From positions 186,001 to 250,000 of the forward strand of contig CBDDDL010000003.1 in NCBI GenBank assembly GCA_965226645.1: a DNA stretch of 64,000 nt, written 5' to 3'. Every line of letters starts with the position of its first letter. Position 1 is the stretch's first letter. The translations under genes were made by a program, and so were the position numbers. Shown here one piece after another: positions 8,648 through 17,195 of this stretch. Source of the stretch: Poriferisodalis sp965226645. Its GTDB lineage: Bacteria > Actinomycetota > Acidimicrobiia > Acidimicrobiales > Poriferisodalaceae. The notes under the pieces are model-generated. The model searched no databases, was not told the DNA's origin, and was given only the letters and a program-made list of their open reading frames with translations.

Positions 8648-11119
8648 GTGTGGCTTCTTCGGCTGCGCTGGTCCCTGCGGGACGCGCGCGCACGCTGGAT
8701 CCAGATCGTCGGCATCGCCTTCACGATCGCCATCGGGATCGGCACCTACGCCGGATTCACCAGCGTCACCCAATGGCGGCTTGCGTCCATCGACGAGAGC
8801 CTCGAACTCACCAACATGTACGACCTGCGGGCGACGGTCAGCGCAGGCGCCGACGTGCCCGTGGGAACACTCGCGCAGCTTGCGAGCGAGATCGACGGCA
8901 TCGACGAGTACAGCGAACGCCTCGTCACCGACACCCAGATGGAGACAGTCTTAGACGGCGACGAGCTGCTGGTGCATGGGCGCGTCGTCGGCATCGACAT
9001 GACGGCCGGCGGGCCGAGCGTCAATGGCGTCGAGGTCATCGAAGGCCGTGGACTGCCGCCGCCAGGAGCCGCCACACCGCAGGTGCTGCTCGAGCGAAAC
9101 TTCGCTGCGTTCTACGATCTGCCAACGAGCGGCCATGTGACGGTTGGCGGTGACGTTGGCGTCGATTACGTCGGCCACGCTGTATCGCCGGAGTACTTCC
9201 TCATCGTCGAAGGGAACGGCTCGCTCGGCAAGTCCAACTTCGCCGTGATGTTCGCCCCGTTGTCGGTTGCACAGGACATCGCGGGCAGGCCGGGCGCCGT
9301 CAACGACCTCGTGCTGACGCTGGAGCCAGGCGCCGACGCAGCTGCAGTGTCCCAGCAGTTAACCGATGCTGCAGCGTCGCTGGACGGGACCCTGCTGGAT
9401 GTGATCACCCGAGACGAGACGCCGTCGTATACCGGCTTAGTCGGCGCACCGGAGATCGATCAGAACATCTACAACGTCATTGCGCTCTTGCTCTTCGTCG
9501 GCGCAGCCTTTGCGGCACTGAACTTCTCGGCACGAATGGTAGAAGCACAACGGCGTGAGATCGGCGCGTCGATGGCGCTCGGCGAAACTCCCCGGTCCAT
9601 CGCCATCCGACCCCTGTTGATCGGTTTGCAGATCGGCATCCTCGGCGTCATCATCGGCATCGGCGTGGGCTTCGTAGTCGCAAATCAGACAGCGAGCGTC
9701 GTTCAGCAGATCTTTGTGCTGCCGGTGTTCGAGAAACCGTTCCAGGGAGCGATCTACGCGAAAGCGGCGACGATCGGCTTCCTCGTGCCGATGCTGTCTG
9801 TCTTCTGGCCCGTCCTGCGCGCCATCCGAGTCCGACCTGTCGAGGCAATCCGCTCCGGGCACTTGGCATCGCGCGGCGGAGGACTCTCACCCATCATCAG
9901 CCGCTTGCCGCTGCCTGGCCGCAGCCTCGAGCGGATGCCATTCCGCAACCTGATGAGGGCCCCCCGGCGCACCTTCCTGACACTGCTGACATTCACAATA
10001 AGCCTCGCGATCCTCTTCAGCATGGTGGGCTTGAGCAGCACCTTCACGGCTACCTTCGACGGCGGCGACCAAGAATTGCTCGGGAGTGAGCCTGAGCGCT
10101 TCATAGTGCGATTCGACTCCCTCCACCCGAGCGATTCACCTCAAGTGCAGGGTGTGCTTACGGACCCGACGGTGCAGCTCGGCGAGGCAGCCTTGATTCT
10201 GGGGGCCAGTGTCACCGCTGAGCCGTCCGCCGGTAACGATGGCGCCGGAGAGGACGACGCGGGTGAGTTCGCTCAGCTCGACCTTGCCGTCCGCTTCGTC
10301 GACTTCGGAAGTGATGTCTGGACGCCGACGGCATCGCAGGGCGAGCTGTTGCGCGGTCAGCCGGGAATCGTGCTCGCCGACAAGGCCGCGCGGGACTTCG
10401 GCGTCGGTGTCGGCGACCATGTCGTAGTTACACATCCCGAGCTCGCCGACGGGGCGTTTAGCTTCAGCACCGATTTACTGCCCGTGACTGCCATTCACCC
10501 GCATCCGCTTCGGCTTAATGCCTACATGGATCTCTCTGCGGCATCCGATTGGGGCTTCGGCGACCTTGCGAACGTGGTGACCGGTGTACCAGCGGACGGC
10601 AGCAGCCTGAACGACGTAAAGCGGGCACTCTTTGGCACCGGTTCGGGCGTGGCCCTTGTGCAGGGTCTAGACGAGTCGTTCCAGTCGGTGCGGGATTCTC
10701 TGGATCAGTCGGCTGGTGTCTACATCCTCACGCGGATATTCGTGATCATTCTGGTGCTGCTGATTGCGTTCAACACCGCCAACATCAACGTGGACGAACG
10801 CGCTCGGGACCATGCGACGATGTTCGCCTTCGGCGTGCCGGTGCGCAGGGTGGTCGCCAATCTTTCAGCGGAAGGGCTGCTGCTCGGCATGGCCGCCGTA
10901 GTGCTGGGCGGCCTGTTCGGTTATGTGCTGCTGCTGTGGATGGCGTTGTTCCTGATGCCGACCGCTATTCCTGAGGTGGGAATGATCGTGTCGGTCCGCC
11001 CAATGGAAATGGCGGTGTACTTCGCCTTGGCGCTCACTGCCATTGTGGTGGCACCGATCTTCCCCGGCCGCAAGCTCAAGAAGATGTTCATACCGGGCAA
11101 GTTGCGGGTGATGGAGTAA
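8648..11119 (+). CDS. FtsX-family ABC permease
   Basis: An 823-residue membrane protein from GTG 8648, 9 nt after its ATPase. It has an N-terminal membrane segment near residues 18-40, a large extracytoplasmic domain, a first FtsX core around residues 270-400, a second N-type segment near 445-475, another extracytoplasmic domain, and a final FtsX core near 695-810. This duplicated layout is that of actinobacterial LolCE/MacB-like permeases with two FtsX halves in one chain. The family acts in lipoprotein, lipid or peptide export and does not import. Nothing in the sequence gives the cargo. Confidence 0.92.
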   Translation: MWLLRLRWSLRDARARWIQIVGIAFTIAIGIGTYAGFTSVTQWRLASIDESLELTNMYDLRATVSAGADVPVGTLAQLASEIDGIDEYSERLVTDTQMETVLDGDELLVHGRVVGIDMTAGGPSVNGVEVIEGRGLPPPGAATPQVLLERNFAAFYDLPTSGHVTVGGDVGVDYVGHAVSPEYFLIVEGNGSLGKSNFAVMFAPLSVAQDIAGRPGAVNDLVLTLEPGADAAAVSQQLTDAAASLDGTLLDVITRDETPSYTGLVGAPEIDQNIYNVIALLLFVGAAFAALNFSARMVEAQRREIGASMALGETPRSIAIRPLLIGLQIGILGVIIGIGVGFVVANQTASVVQQIFVLPVFEKPFQGAIYAKAATIGFLVPMLSVFWPVLRAIRVRPVEAIRSGHLASRGGGLSPIISRLPLPGRSLERMPFRNLMRAPRRTFLTLLTFTISLAILFSMVGLSSTFTATFDGGDQELLGSEPERFIVRFDSLHPSDSPQVQGVLTDPTVQLGEAALILGASVTAEPSAGNDGAGEDDAGEFAQLDLAVRFVDFGSDVWTPTASQGELLRGQPGIVLADKAARDFGVGVGDHVVVTHPELADGAFSFSTDLLPVTAIHPHPLRLNAYMDLSAASDWGFGDLANVVTGVPADGSSLNDVKRALFGTGSGVALVQGLDESFQSVRDSLDQSAGVYILTRIFVIILVLLIAFNTANINVDERARDHATMFAFGVPVRRVVANLSAEGLLLGMAAVVLGGLFGYVLLLWMALFLMPTAIPEVGMIVSVRPMEMAVYFALALTAIVVAPIFPGRKLKKMFIPGKLRVME

Positions 11120-11157
11120 GGCCGAGCTGCTGCCCCTCATCGAGCGGGTGCGTCGCA

Positions 11158-12129
11158 TCACTTTTGTGGCGCCGATGGCGTGTACACCCACGGCTCGCTC
11201 GGCAACGCCGCGGGATCGAAGCGTGCGGCGATTGCAGTCAGGTCTCCAGCGGACGTGACGGGTTCCAGCTCGAGGCTTGCCAGGAGGAGACTTGTGACAT
11301 CGAGCGGGGTCTCGCCGAGCGCTAGCCGGTCCGCCAAGGTCACGGCACCGTCCCGCTTCGCGAGGCGCCGACCCTGCGGACCCAGCACCAATGGCACATG
11401 CGCATACGAAGGGGGTTCGACGGCCAGCAGTTCTGCGAGGTGCACCTGACGCGGGGTGGAAGCCAGCAGGTCATCGCCCCGGACGACCTGGTTGACGCCC
11501 TGGGCTGCGTCGTCCACGACGACCGCCAGGTTGTACGCCGGGGTGCCATCGCCGCGCTGGAGCACGAAATCGTCGACGATGCCGGTGTATGAGCCAAGTT
11601 GCAGGTCGGTAACCGTGAATCCGGCATGATCACGCTGTGGGATCGCACCATCGTCGTGGCCAGCACCAGTGGCGTCGACGCGTAACCGCAGAGCTGGGGG
11701 CCGGCCGTCTGAGCGGCGCAGTTCACGTTCGCCGCGCGTGAGTTGCCGACAGGTGCCGGGGTATGCACCCTCAGGCGACGGTCCGTGCGGCGCCGCTGCA
11801 GCCTCGGCAATCTCGCGTCGCGTGCAGAAGCACTCGTAGGTGAGTCCTCGTCTGCGCAGATCCGAAATGGCATCGCGGTAAAGCTCCATCCGGTCGCTCT
11901 GACGGACAGGATCGCCGTCCCAGTCGAGGCCCAGCGCAGCAACGTCGCGCAGCTGCGTTTCGTAGTACTGCGACCGCGCGGCGCTGTCGAGATCTTCGAA
12001 GCGCCATAGAAAATCGCCGCCGGCGGAGCGGGCGAACAGCCACGCCAGCAGCGCCGTTCGCAGGTTTCCCAGGTGGAGATCGCCGGTCGGGCTCGGGGCC
12101 CACCGGCCAGTTGTCGAGCGCTCGCTCAA
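11158..12129 (-). CDS. gluQ: Glutamyl-Q tRNA(Asp) synthetase
   Basis: A truncated GluRS-like enzyme that glutamylates queuosine at position 34 of tRNA-Asp. From TTG 12129 it is 323 residues. The class I HIGH-type motif is 'HLGN' (residues 19-22), the KMSKS-equivalent is 'RLAKRD', and 'ECFCTRRE...GTC' supplies the Cys ligands of the usual zinc site. It lacks the anticodon-binding half of GluRS, as GluQ-RS does. The start overlaps the stop of the upstream nitroreductase gene as TTGA, which suggests translational coupling; a GTG at 12168 inside the upstream gene is the alternative. It converges with the ABC permease. Confidence 0.88.
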   Translation of the reverse strand: MSERSTTGRWAPSPTGDLHLGNLRTALLAWLFARSAGGDFLWRFEDLDSAARSQYYETQLRDVAALGLDWDGDPVRQSDRMELYRDAISDLRRRGLTYECFCTRREIAEAAAAPHGPSPEGAYPGTCRQLTRGERELRRSDGRPPALRLRVDATGAGHDDGAIPQRDHAGFTVTDLQLGSYTGIVDDFVLQRGDGTPAYNLAVVVDDAAQGVNQVVRGDDLLASTPRQVHLAELLAVEPPSYAHVPLVLGPQGRRLAKRDGAVTLADRLALGETPLDVTSLLLASLELEPVTSAGDLTAIAARFDPAALPSEPWVYTPSAPQK

Positions 12130-13346
12130 GCGCTGCCCTCGGCGAGCGACTTGATGCCCTCGACGCACCGCTTCATGTTCGCCAAATGCTCGCTCTGGCG
12201 CCGCGAGATGATTCGAGGCTCCTTGTCGGGCATCGCTTCAACGGCGGCGGTGAGGCCCGATGGGCCAGGTCCGAGCCGGACCGTGTGGCGCAGCCGCGAG
12301 CGCTGGCCATGAAGGTGGTCGATCTCATATCGCCAGCGAGCGCCAGCGACGCCTTCGGTTGCGCCAGTGGCCCATCCGAACAGCACGTTGGGTTCGCACT
12401 CAGTGACGGTCAGCTCCATGTCCCATTCGCCGATTGCCGGATGCCGGTTGTGGCCGATGAACTTCGCACCGACTGCGGGTGTGTCGTAGCCAGGTGCCCA
12501 TTCGGCCCCAACGCATTCCTCGGAGAAATTGGCGCCCACACTGATGTCGCTGACGATTTCCCAGAGACGCTCGGGCGATGCGTCGATGTCCAATTCGAAC
12601 GTGGCACCAGGTCCCTCGCCCAAGGATCGAGCCGTCGCGTCGTCTCCCCGGTGCTCCCAGGTGCGGCCCCAGCCGTCGAGGTAGGCGATCTCGTTGGCGC
12701 GGCGGCGCGGGACGGCTCCGAATTCGGTGCCCTTCGCATAGGCCAGCGGCAGCAGCGCGACCGGGGTGACGCCGTCGGGAATGCCCAGCAGTTCGCGCAG
12801 CTCGTCTTCTTTGTTGAGGATCGCCGTGGTCCACGCCGTGGCCATGCCGCGTGCGCGCGCCGCGAGGCAGAAGCTCCACGCCGACTGCAGCACCGAGTCG
12901 AACAGGCCGGGCTTGCCGCTGTCGTCGTGCACACCCCACACGCAGGGAATGACGATGACTGGAACCTCGGCGAGGTGTTCCGCGAGATGGGAGGCGGACT
13001 TCATCACCTGTTCCATCGGATGGCCGGTGCCCGCTGTGGCATCGCGGCCGCGCGCCATGAAGGTGCCCACGATCGACTGGTACATCTCGCCGATCGCCTG
13101 CCGCTGGGCAGGGTCGCGGATCAGCAGCCAGCGTCGGCTGGCCTGGTTGCCGCCGCCGGGACCCTGCTCGGCGATGTCGATGCAGTCCAGCACGACGTCG
13201 TGGGGGACGTCGCGTTCGAGATCGAGACGCAACCGCACGGAGCGGGTGCTCGACAGCACGCCGTCTACCGACGCGAGGTCAACACCGGCGGTGTCGTAGC
13301 GGGCGGGCACATGGGGGTTCAGTTCTGGTGTCGGCATGGCCGCCAT
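12126..13346 (-). CDS. Nitroreductase fused to SRPBCC (polyketide cyclase-like) domain
   Basis: A protein of about 406 residues from ATG 13346 (MAAMPTPELN); ATG 13337 is an alternative. The N-terminal 230 residues are a flavin-dependent nitroreductase: 'STRSVRLRLDLERDVP' in place of the R-S-R motif, 'PGGGNQASRRWLLI', and 'SAWSFCLAARARGMATAWTT'. Residues about 245-390 are an SRPBCC/START-like ligand pocket: 'FELDIDASPERLWEIVSD', then 'GATEGVAGARWRYEIDHL'. One chain therefore joins a redox domain and a hydrophobic-ligand domain. It sits 47 nt after the helicase gene and shares a TTGA overlap with gluQ, so the three genes are probably one operon. The substrate is unknown. Confidence 0.85.
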   Translation of the reverse strand: MAAMPTPELNPHVPARYDTAGVDLASVDGVLSSTRSVRLRLDLERDVPHDVVLDCIDIAEQGPGGGNQASRRWLLIRDPAQRQAIGEMYQSIVGTFMARGRDATAGTGHPMEQVMKSASHLAEHLAEVPVIVIPCVWGVHDDSGKPGLFDSVLQSAWSFCLAARARGMATAWTTAILNKEDELRELLGIPDGVTPVALLPLAYAKGTEFGAVPRRRANEIAYLDGWGRTWEHRGDDATARSLGEGPGATFELDIDASPERLWEIVSDISVGANFSEECVGAEWAPGYDTPAVGAKFIGHNRHPAIGEWDMELTVTECEPNVLFGWATGATEGVAGARWRYEIDHLHGQRSRLRHTVRLGPGPSGLTAAVEAMPDKEPRIISRRQSEHLANMKRCVEGIKSLAEGSA

Positions 13347-13393
13347 TATTACCTGCCTATCGTCGTGATACCGAGTGGTTCCGCCACCAGCGC

Positions 13394-15838
13394 TCAAGAG
13401 TCGATGAACCTGGATCGCTCGAAGTGGTCCAATGCACGATCGAGCAACTGGTGATGCTTCTCGCTGCAGAGGACGTAGAGCGCATCGCGAGCCCGAGTCA
13501 TGGCCACGAACAGCTTGGTCGCAGCAAGCACCTCGGCATCGGCCCGCTCGCTCGCGCTCAGCCGTCCACTCGCTGTAAAGGGCCACGCTCGGTGAGAGAT
13601 GCCGAGCAGGAACACCACCTTGAACTCGAGGCCCTTCGCACGGTCGAATGTGCCGACTTTGACGGCATTGGCGAGTTGGCCTCGGTAGTCCTTCAGGTTC
13701 ATGCTGTTGAGGCCGGCTTCCCGGAGGGCTTGCATCGCGGCGTCGACATCGTTGTTGGTCGCCGCAAATGCGCCGAAATCGCCAAGGCTCAGGGCTCGGT
13801 CGGTGCAGAGGGCTTGGATCTCCGAGACCATCGCCCGAAGCTGTGCCGCACTGTCCGATGCGACGATGAGGCGAGGCGGCACGCCATCGCGATCAGTTTC
13901 TCGCTGCGCTGCCATGCGGGTGTAGGACTCACCGAAGTCGTCGACAACTTGTTCACCCGTGCACGCCATCGCCGTCTCGATGATCTGGCGCGTGTTGCGG
14001 TAGTTGTGCTGCAAAGCGATGCTGCTGCCCCGAATATCAACTCCGGCAGCCGCCAGCACGAAACCGCCTGGATACACCTTCTGCGCGCCGTCGCCGACCA
14101 CGAGCAAGGAATCGGGACCGATCTTCAGCCTGGTTCCCGCGTCCTCAGGGTCGCGTACCCGCTGTGCGACGAGCGCGACGAGCAGTTCCAGTCCGGTCTG
14201 GGTCAGGTCCTGTGCTTCGTCGACGATGATCGAGCGGTATCGCGCTGAGTCGAGTGAGCGGGCGTAATCGCGTGCGCGCCGCACGGCGTCTTCATGGTGT
14301 TCGATGCCGGCTGCTTTGGTCAGCTCGCGCCAGCGCAGGTGTAGCTCCCACATCTGCTCACGTACCGGCCGTTGGAACGCGACCTCGCGCCCCAGTCGCT
14401 GCAAGCTGCAGTAGCTCTCAAGATCATCGACGCCTCGGCCTTTGATCACACGCGCAACCTCTTCTTGCAGATAACCATCCGACAGATCGAGGCGGTGCAG
14501 TGGCGTTCCTGGCTTCAGGACGTCCTTGCGCGCAACGGCGAACGTGCTCCTGAGCGCGCGACGGTCGGTCCTGAACGGAACTCCCGATTCCTGACACAGC
14601 CTCACAGCAAGCTGGTCGATGTTGACGAACTTGACTGCGTCCCTTGCCCCGGTCGGCAATCTCAGGTAGAGGTTCTCGAGCACGTGGACGAGACTTTTGA
14701 TGTAGGTGGTGAACAGGATCGGTAACTCCTGTTCCGCATCGCCCGCAAAGAGATCGCGTTCTGGGGGGTGCTTGGCAAGCCAAGCTGCGCGATGTAGGGC
14801 GACCACCGTCTTGCCGGTGCCGGCCGAGCCGCGAATTCGTGCGGAGCTTCGGAATCGGCGTTCGACGGCGTCGCGCTGCGTGGGATGAAGAAAGATCATC
14901 CAGTCTTCGATGGGGGCTTCGGCGAGGCGTTCGATGTCGCTGCTCGACAGGTCGATCGACAGTGCGGCGACAGCTCCGAGTTCGGTGATGTCACGTGCGT
15001 ACTTGGCGGCCGCGGCACGCTCCGCGTCCGTCAGTTGTTGACTCCGCCACTCGTCGGGGTGCAGTTCAGCGAGCTCCAGCAACCGGTCGAGAAGCTCGGC
15101 TCGCTGCGATGCTGCGTCATCACCGGGCCAGCCTGCCAACAGCACGTCTTCGGCGTTCGACTCAGTGGCCCGGCGCAGTTTATCCGCCTCAGTTCGGTCG
15201 AAACCGGTCTCAATGAGATCGTCCGTTGTCCACATCCGCAACAACGGCCGTTCCGATTGGGGTCCGTCTGGCTTCGTGGGCACCGGCCGCGATGGTTCAA
15301 AGGCCGGGCTTGCCGAGTGCCGGTCGGACGACTCGCGCGCGTCATTGGGAGTCGCGGTGCGCTCGGAGCGCATTTCAGGTTGCGCCGGCCCCGACATTCC
15401 TGAAGGTGCCTGCGGCGTCTTGCGCCGGTCTGCGCCTTCGTAGGCAGCGTCGTGATGGCCTGCGCCCACGAACACCGTGGCAGAACGCTCACGTGACAGC
15501 ACCACCCGCAGTTCCCCGGATGCCCGAATCGACCACAGTTGTCCGTCGCTGAGTGTGCCGTTCAGGCGATGAAAACGCAGCCCCGGATGCGCGGGATCTT
15601 CGGAATAGCGAATAACCGCATCCCAAACAAGGCGTCGCTCCCGCGGTTCGAGCTTGTCGACATCTTGGCGAAAGCCCCTCGCGAGGTGGAGGCCTGTGCG
15701 CCTGTGAGTCTCGGGTGCCGTAGTTGTCACGAACCGCAACGCTAGAGCCGTGCTGTCACACACATATTGCATACTCAGGCTGATCTGAGCATCTTGCATG
15801 CCGAGACAGCTCACGTTCGAGCTGGCGACCGTTGTCAC
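13394..15838 (-). CDS. RelE/ParE-like domain fused to UvrD-type SF1 helicase
   Basis: An 814-residue protein. Residues about 50-133 look like a RelE/ParE-fold module: 'FRQDVDKLEPRERRLVWDAV', 'DPAHPGLRFHRLNG', then a 'LWSIRASGELRVVLS' strand pair and 'VGAGHHDAAYE'. A disordered Pro/Ser/Arg linker (about 134-200) leads to an SF1A helicase: Walker A 'GSAGTGKT' (337-344), 'IIVDEAQDL' (D540-Q543), 'ALQHNYRNTRQI' (motif IV), 'DRAKGLEFKVVFLLG' (motif V) and 'LFVAMTRARDALYV' (motif VI). The true start may be Met23 or nearby. The RelE module may be a retired toxin fold used for RNA or ribosome contact; that is inference. It heads the operon with the nitroreductase and gluQ. Confidence 0.85.
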   Translation of the reverse strand: MTTVASSNVSCLGMQDAQISLSMQYVCDSTALALRFVTTTAPETHRRTGLHLARGFRQDVDKLEPRERRLVWDAVIRYSEDPAHPGLRFHRLNGTLSDGQLWSIRASGELRVVLSRERSATVFVGAGHHDAAYEGADRRKTPQAPSGMSGPAQPEMRSERTATPNDARESSDRHSASPAFEPSRPVPTKPDGPQSERPLLRMWTTDDLIETGFDRTEADKLRRATESNAEDVLLAGWPGDDAASQRAELLDRLLELAELHPDEWRSQQLTDAERAAAAKYARDITELGAVAALSIDLSSSDIERLAEAPIEDWMIFLHPTQRDAVERRFRSSARIRGSAGTGKTVVALHRAAWLAKHPPERDLFAGDAEQELPILFTTYIKSLVHVLENLYLRLPTGARDAVKFVNIDQLAVRLCQESGVPFRTDRRALRSTFAVARKDVLKPGTPLHRLDLSDGYLQEEVARVIKGRGVDDLESYCSLQRLGREVAFQRPVREQMWELHLRWRELTKAAGIEHHEDAVRRARDYARSLDSARYRSIIVDEAQDLTQTGLELLVALVAQRVRDPEDAGTRLKIGPDSLLVVGDGAQKVYPGGFVLAAAGVDIRGSSIALQHNYRNTRQIIETAMACTGEQVVDDFGESYTRMAAQRETDRDGVPPRLIVASDSAAQLRAMVSEIQALCTDRALSLGDFGAFAATNNDVDAAMQALREAGLNSMNLKDYRGQLANAVKVGTFDRAKGLEFKVVFLLGISHRAWPFTASGRLSASERADAEVLAATKLFVAMTRARDALYVLCSEKHHQLLDRALDHFERSRFIDS

Positions 15839-15881
15839 TTCGAGCGATTCCCAGTAGTGCCACCGACCTACGATCTCGGGC

Positions 15882-17042
15882 GTGACACGGCTGCGATACC
15901 TGAACTCTCGCTTGCAGGGCTACGAGTCGACGATCTTCGCTGAGATGTCGGCGCTGGCGGTGCGCACTGGCGCCATCAATCTGGGGCAGGGCTTTCCCGA
16001 CACCGACGGTCCGACGGAGGTGCTCGAAGCCGCGGTGACTGCGATCCGCAGCGGCACCGCGAACCAATACCCGCCCGGCATCGGCGTGCCCGAGCTGCGC
16101 CACGCCGTTGCACGGCACCAGAAGCGGTTTTGGGGCATGGACGTCGATCCCGACGCCGAAGTGCTCATCACCGCCGGGGCGAGCGAAGCGCTGGCTGCGA
16201 GCATTCTGTCGCTGTGCGAGGTGGGCGACGAGGTGGTCACGTTCGAGCCGTGGTACGACCTGTACGGCGCAGTCATCTCGATGGCGGGCGCGGTGCGAAA
16301 GGTGGTGACGCTGCGTCCGCCCGACTATGGGTTCGACCCCGATGAGCTGGCAGCCGCCGTCACGCCGCGCACGCGGCTGCTGGTGCTCAACAGCCCGCAC
16401 AACCCGACCGGCAAGGTGTTCAGCCGCGCCGAGCTGGAGGCGATCGCCGAGGTGGCCATCGAGCGTGACCTGATTGTGGTGACCGACGAGGTGTACGAGC
16501 ACTTGGTGTTCGACGGCGAGCACATCCCGATCGCGACGCTGCCCGGCATGGCCAACCGAACGGTGACGATCTCAAGCGGCGGCAAAACGTTTGCGGTGAC
16601 GGGCTGGAAGATCGGCTGGGTCTGCGCCCGACCCGAGCTGGTGGCTGCTGTTCGCACCGCCAAGCAGTGGCTGACCTATGTGAGCGGCGGCCCGTTCCAG
16701 CGGGCGATTGCCGCTGGCCTGGCGCTCGGGGACGACTACTTCACCGCACAGGCCGACGACCTGCGTGCAAAGCGCGACCGCCTCTCAGCGGGCCTGCGTT
16801 CGACGGGTCTCGAGGTGTTCGAACCGTCAGGCACGTATTTCATCACCGCCGACATCCGCTCGATCGGGCACGACGACGGCATCGCGTTCTGCTGGGACCT
16901 CCCTGAGCGGATCGGTGTGGCCGCTGTGCCCAACGTCGTGATGTACGACAACGTCGACGAAGGCCGCCACCTCGTCCGCTTCGCCTTCTGCAAGCAGCAC
17001 GACGTCCTCAAAGCAGCAATAGAACGCCTCAGCAACCTGTGA
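15882..17042 (+). CDS. Class I/II pyridoxal-phosphate aminotransferase (DapC/KAT-like)
   Basis: A 386-residue fold-type I aminotransferase from GTG 15882. Marks are 'AINLGQGFPDTDGP' (substrate loop), 'NSPHNPTGKVF', 'VTDEVYEHLVFDG' and the PLP Schiff-base Lys235 in 'SSGGKTFAVTGWKIGW'. The 'GQGFPD' loop and overall length fit the N-succinyldiaminopimelate aminotransferase / kynurenine aminotransferase group often annotated dapC in actinobacteria. Amino-donor and acceptor specificity cannot be fixed from sequence. It is divergent from the RelE-helicase gene, with only a short shared promoter gap. One of the two 21-bp dyads described below lies 50 nt after its stop. Confidence 0.9.
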   Translation: MTRLRYLNSRLQGYESTIFAEMSALAVRTGAINLGQGFPDTDGPTEVLEAAVTAIRSGTANQYPPGIGVPELRHAVARHQKRFWGMDVDPDAEVLITAGASEALAASILSLCEVGDEVVTFEPWYDLYGAVISMAGAVRKVVTLRPPDYGFDPDELAAAVTPRTRLLVLNSPHNPTGKVFSRAELEAIAEVAIERDLIVVTDEVYEHLVFDGEHIPIATLPGMANRTVTISSGGKTFAVTGWKIGWVCARPELVAAVRTAKQWLTYVSGGPFQRAIAAGLALGDDYFTAQADDLRAKRDRLSAGLRSTGLEVFEPSGTYFITADIRSIGHDDGIAFCWDLPERIGVAAVPNVVMYDNVDEGRHLVRFAFCKQHDVLKAAIERLSNL

Positions 17043-17092
17043 CAGCAGCGGTAGCGAAGCCGCGGATCGGCGGGAGCCAGCCTGCGCCCATC

Positions 17093-17113
17093 TACTCTCA
17101 ACAATTTAGAGTA
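17093..17113. promoter_or_regulatory. 21-bp dyad, copy 1 (TACTCT-N9-AGAGTA)
   Basis: TACTCT (17093-17098) and AGAGTA (17108-17113) are perfect inverted arms around a 9-nt spacer. The arms, spacing and following bases match the dyad at 18658-18678. This copy lies between the aminotransferase and the 3' end of the AlbA_2 gene. Confidence 0.6.
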
Positions 17114-17195
17114 GCTGCGAGTAGGTCGGAATACCCAGAGTTTATGCAGGTTTCCGAGACGCGAACCGTTAAGAGCGGTTAAGAGCAACAGGCTG

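Noticed and set aside
12111..13454. 447-residue plus-strand ORF.
   Set aside because: It is the antisense shadow of the nitroreductase-SRPBCC gene, whose motifs are intact. High GC keeps antisense frames open.
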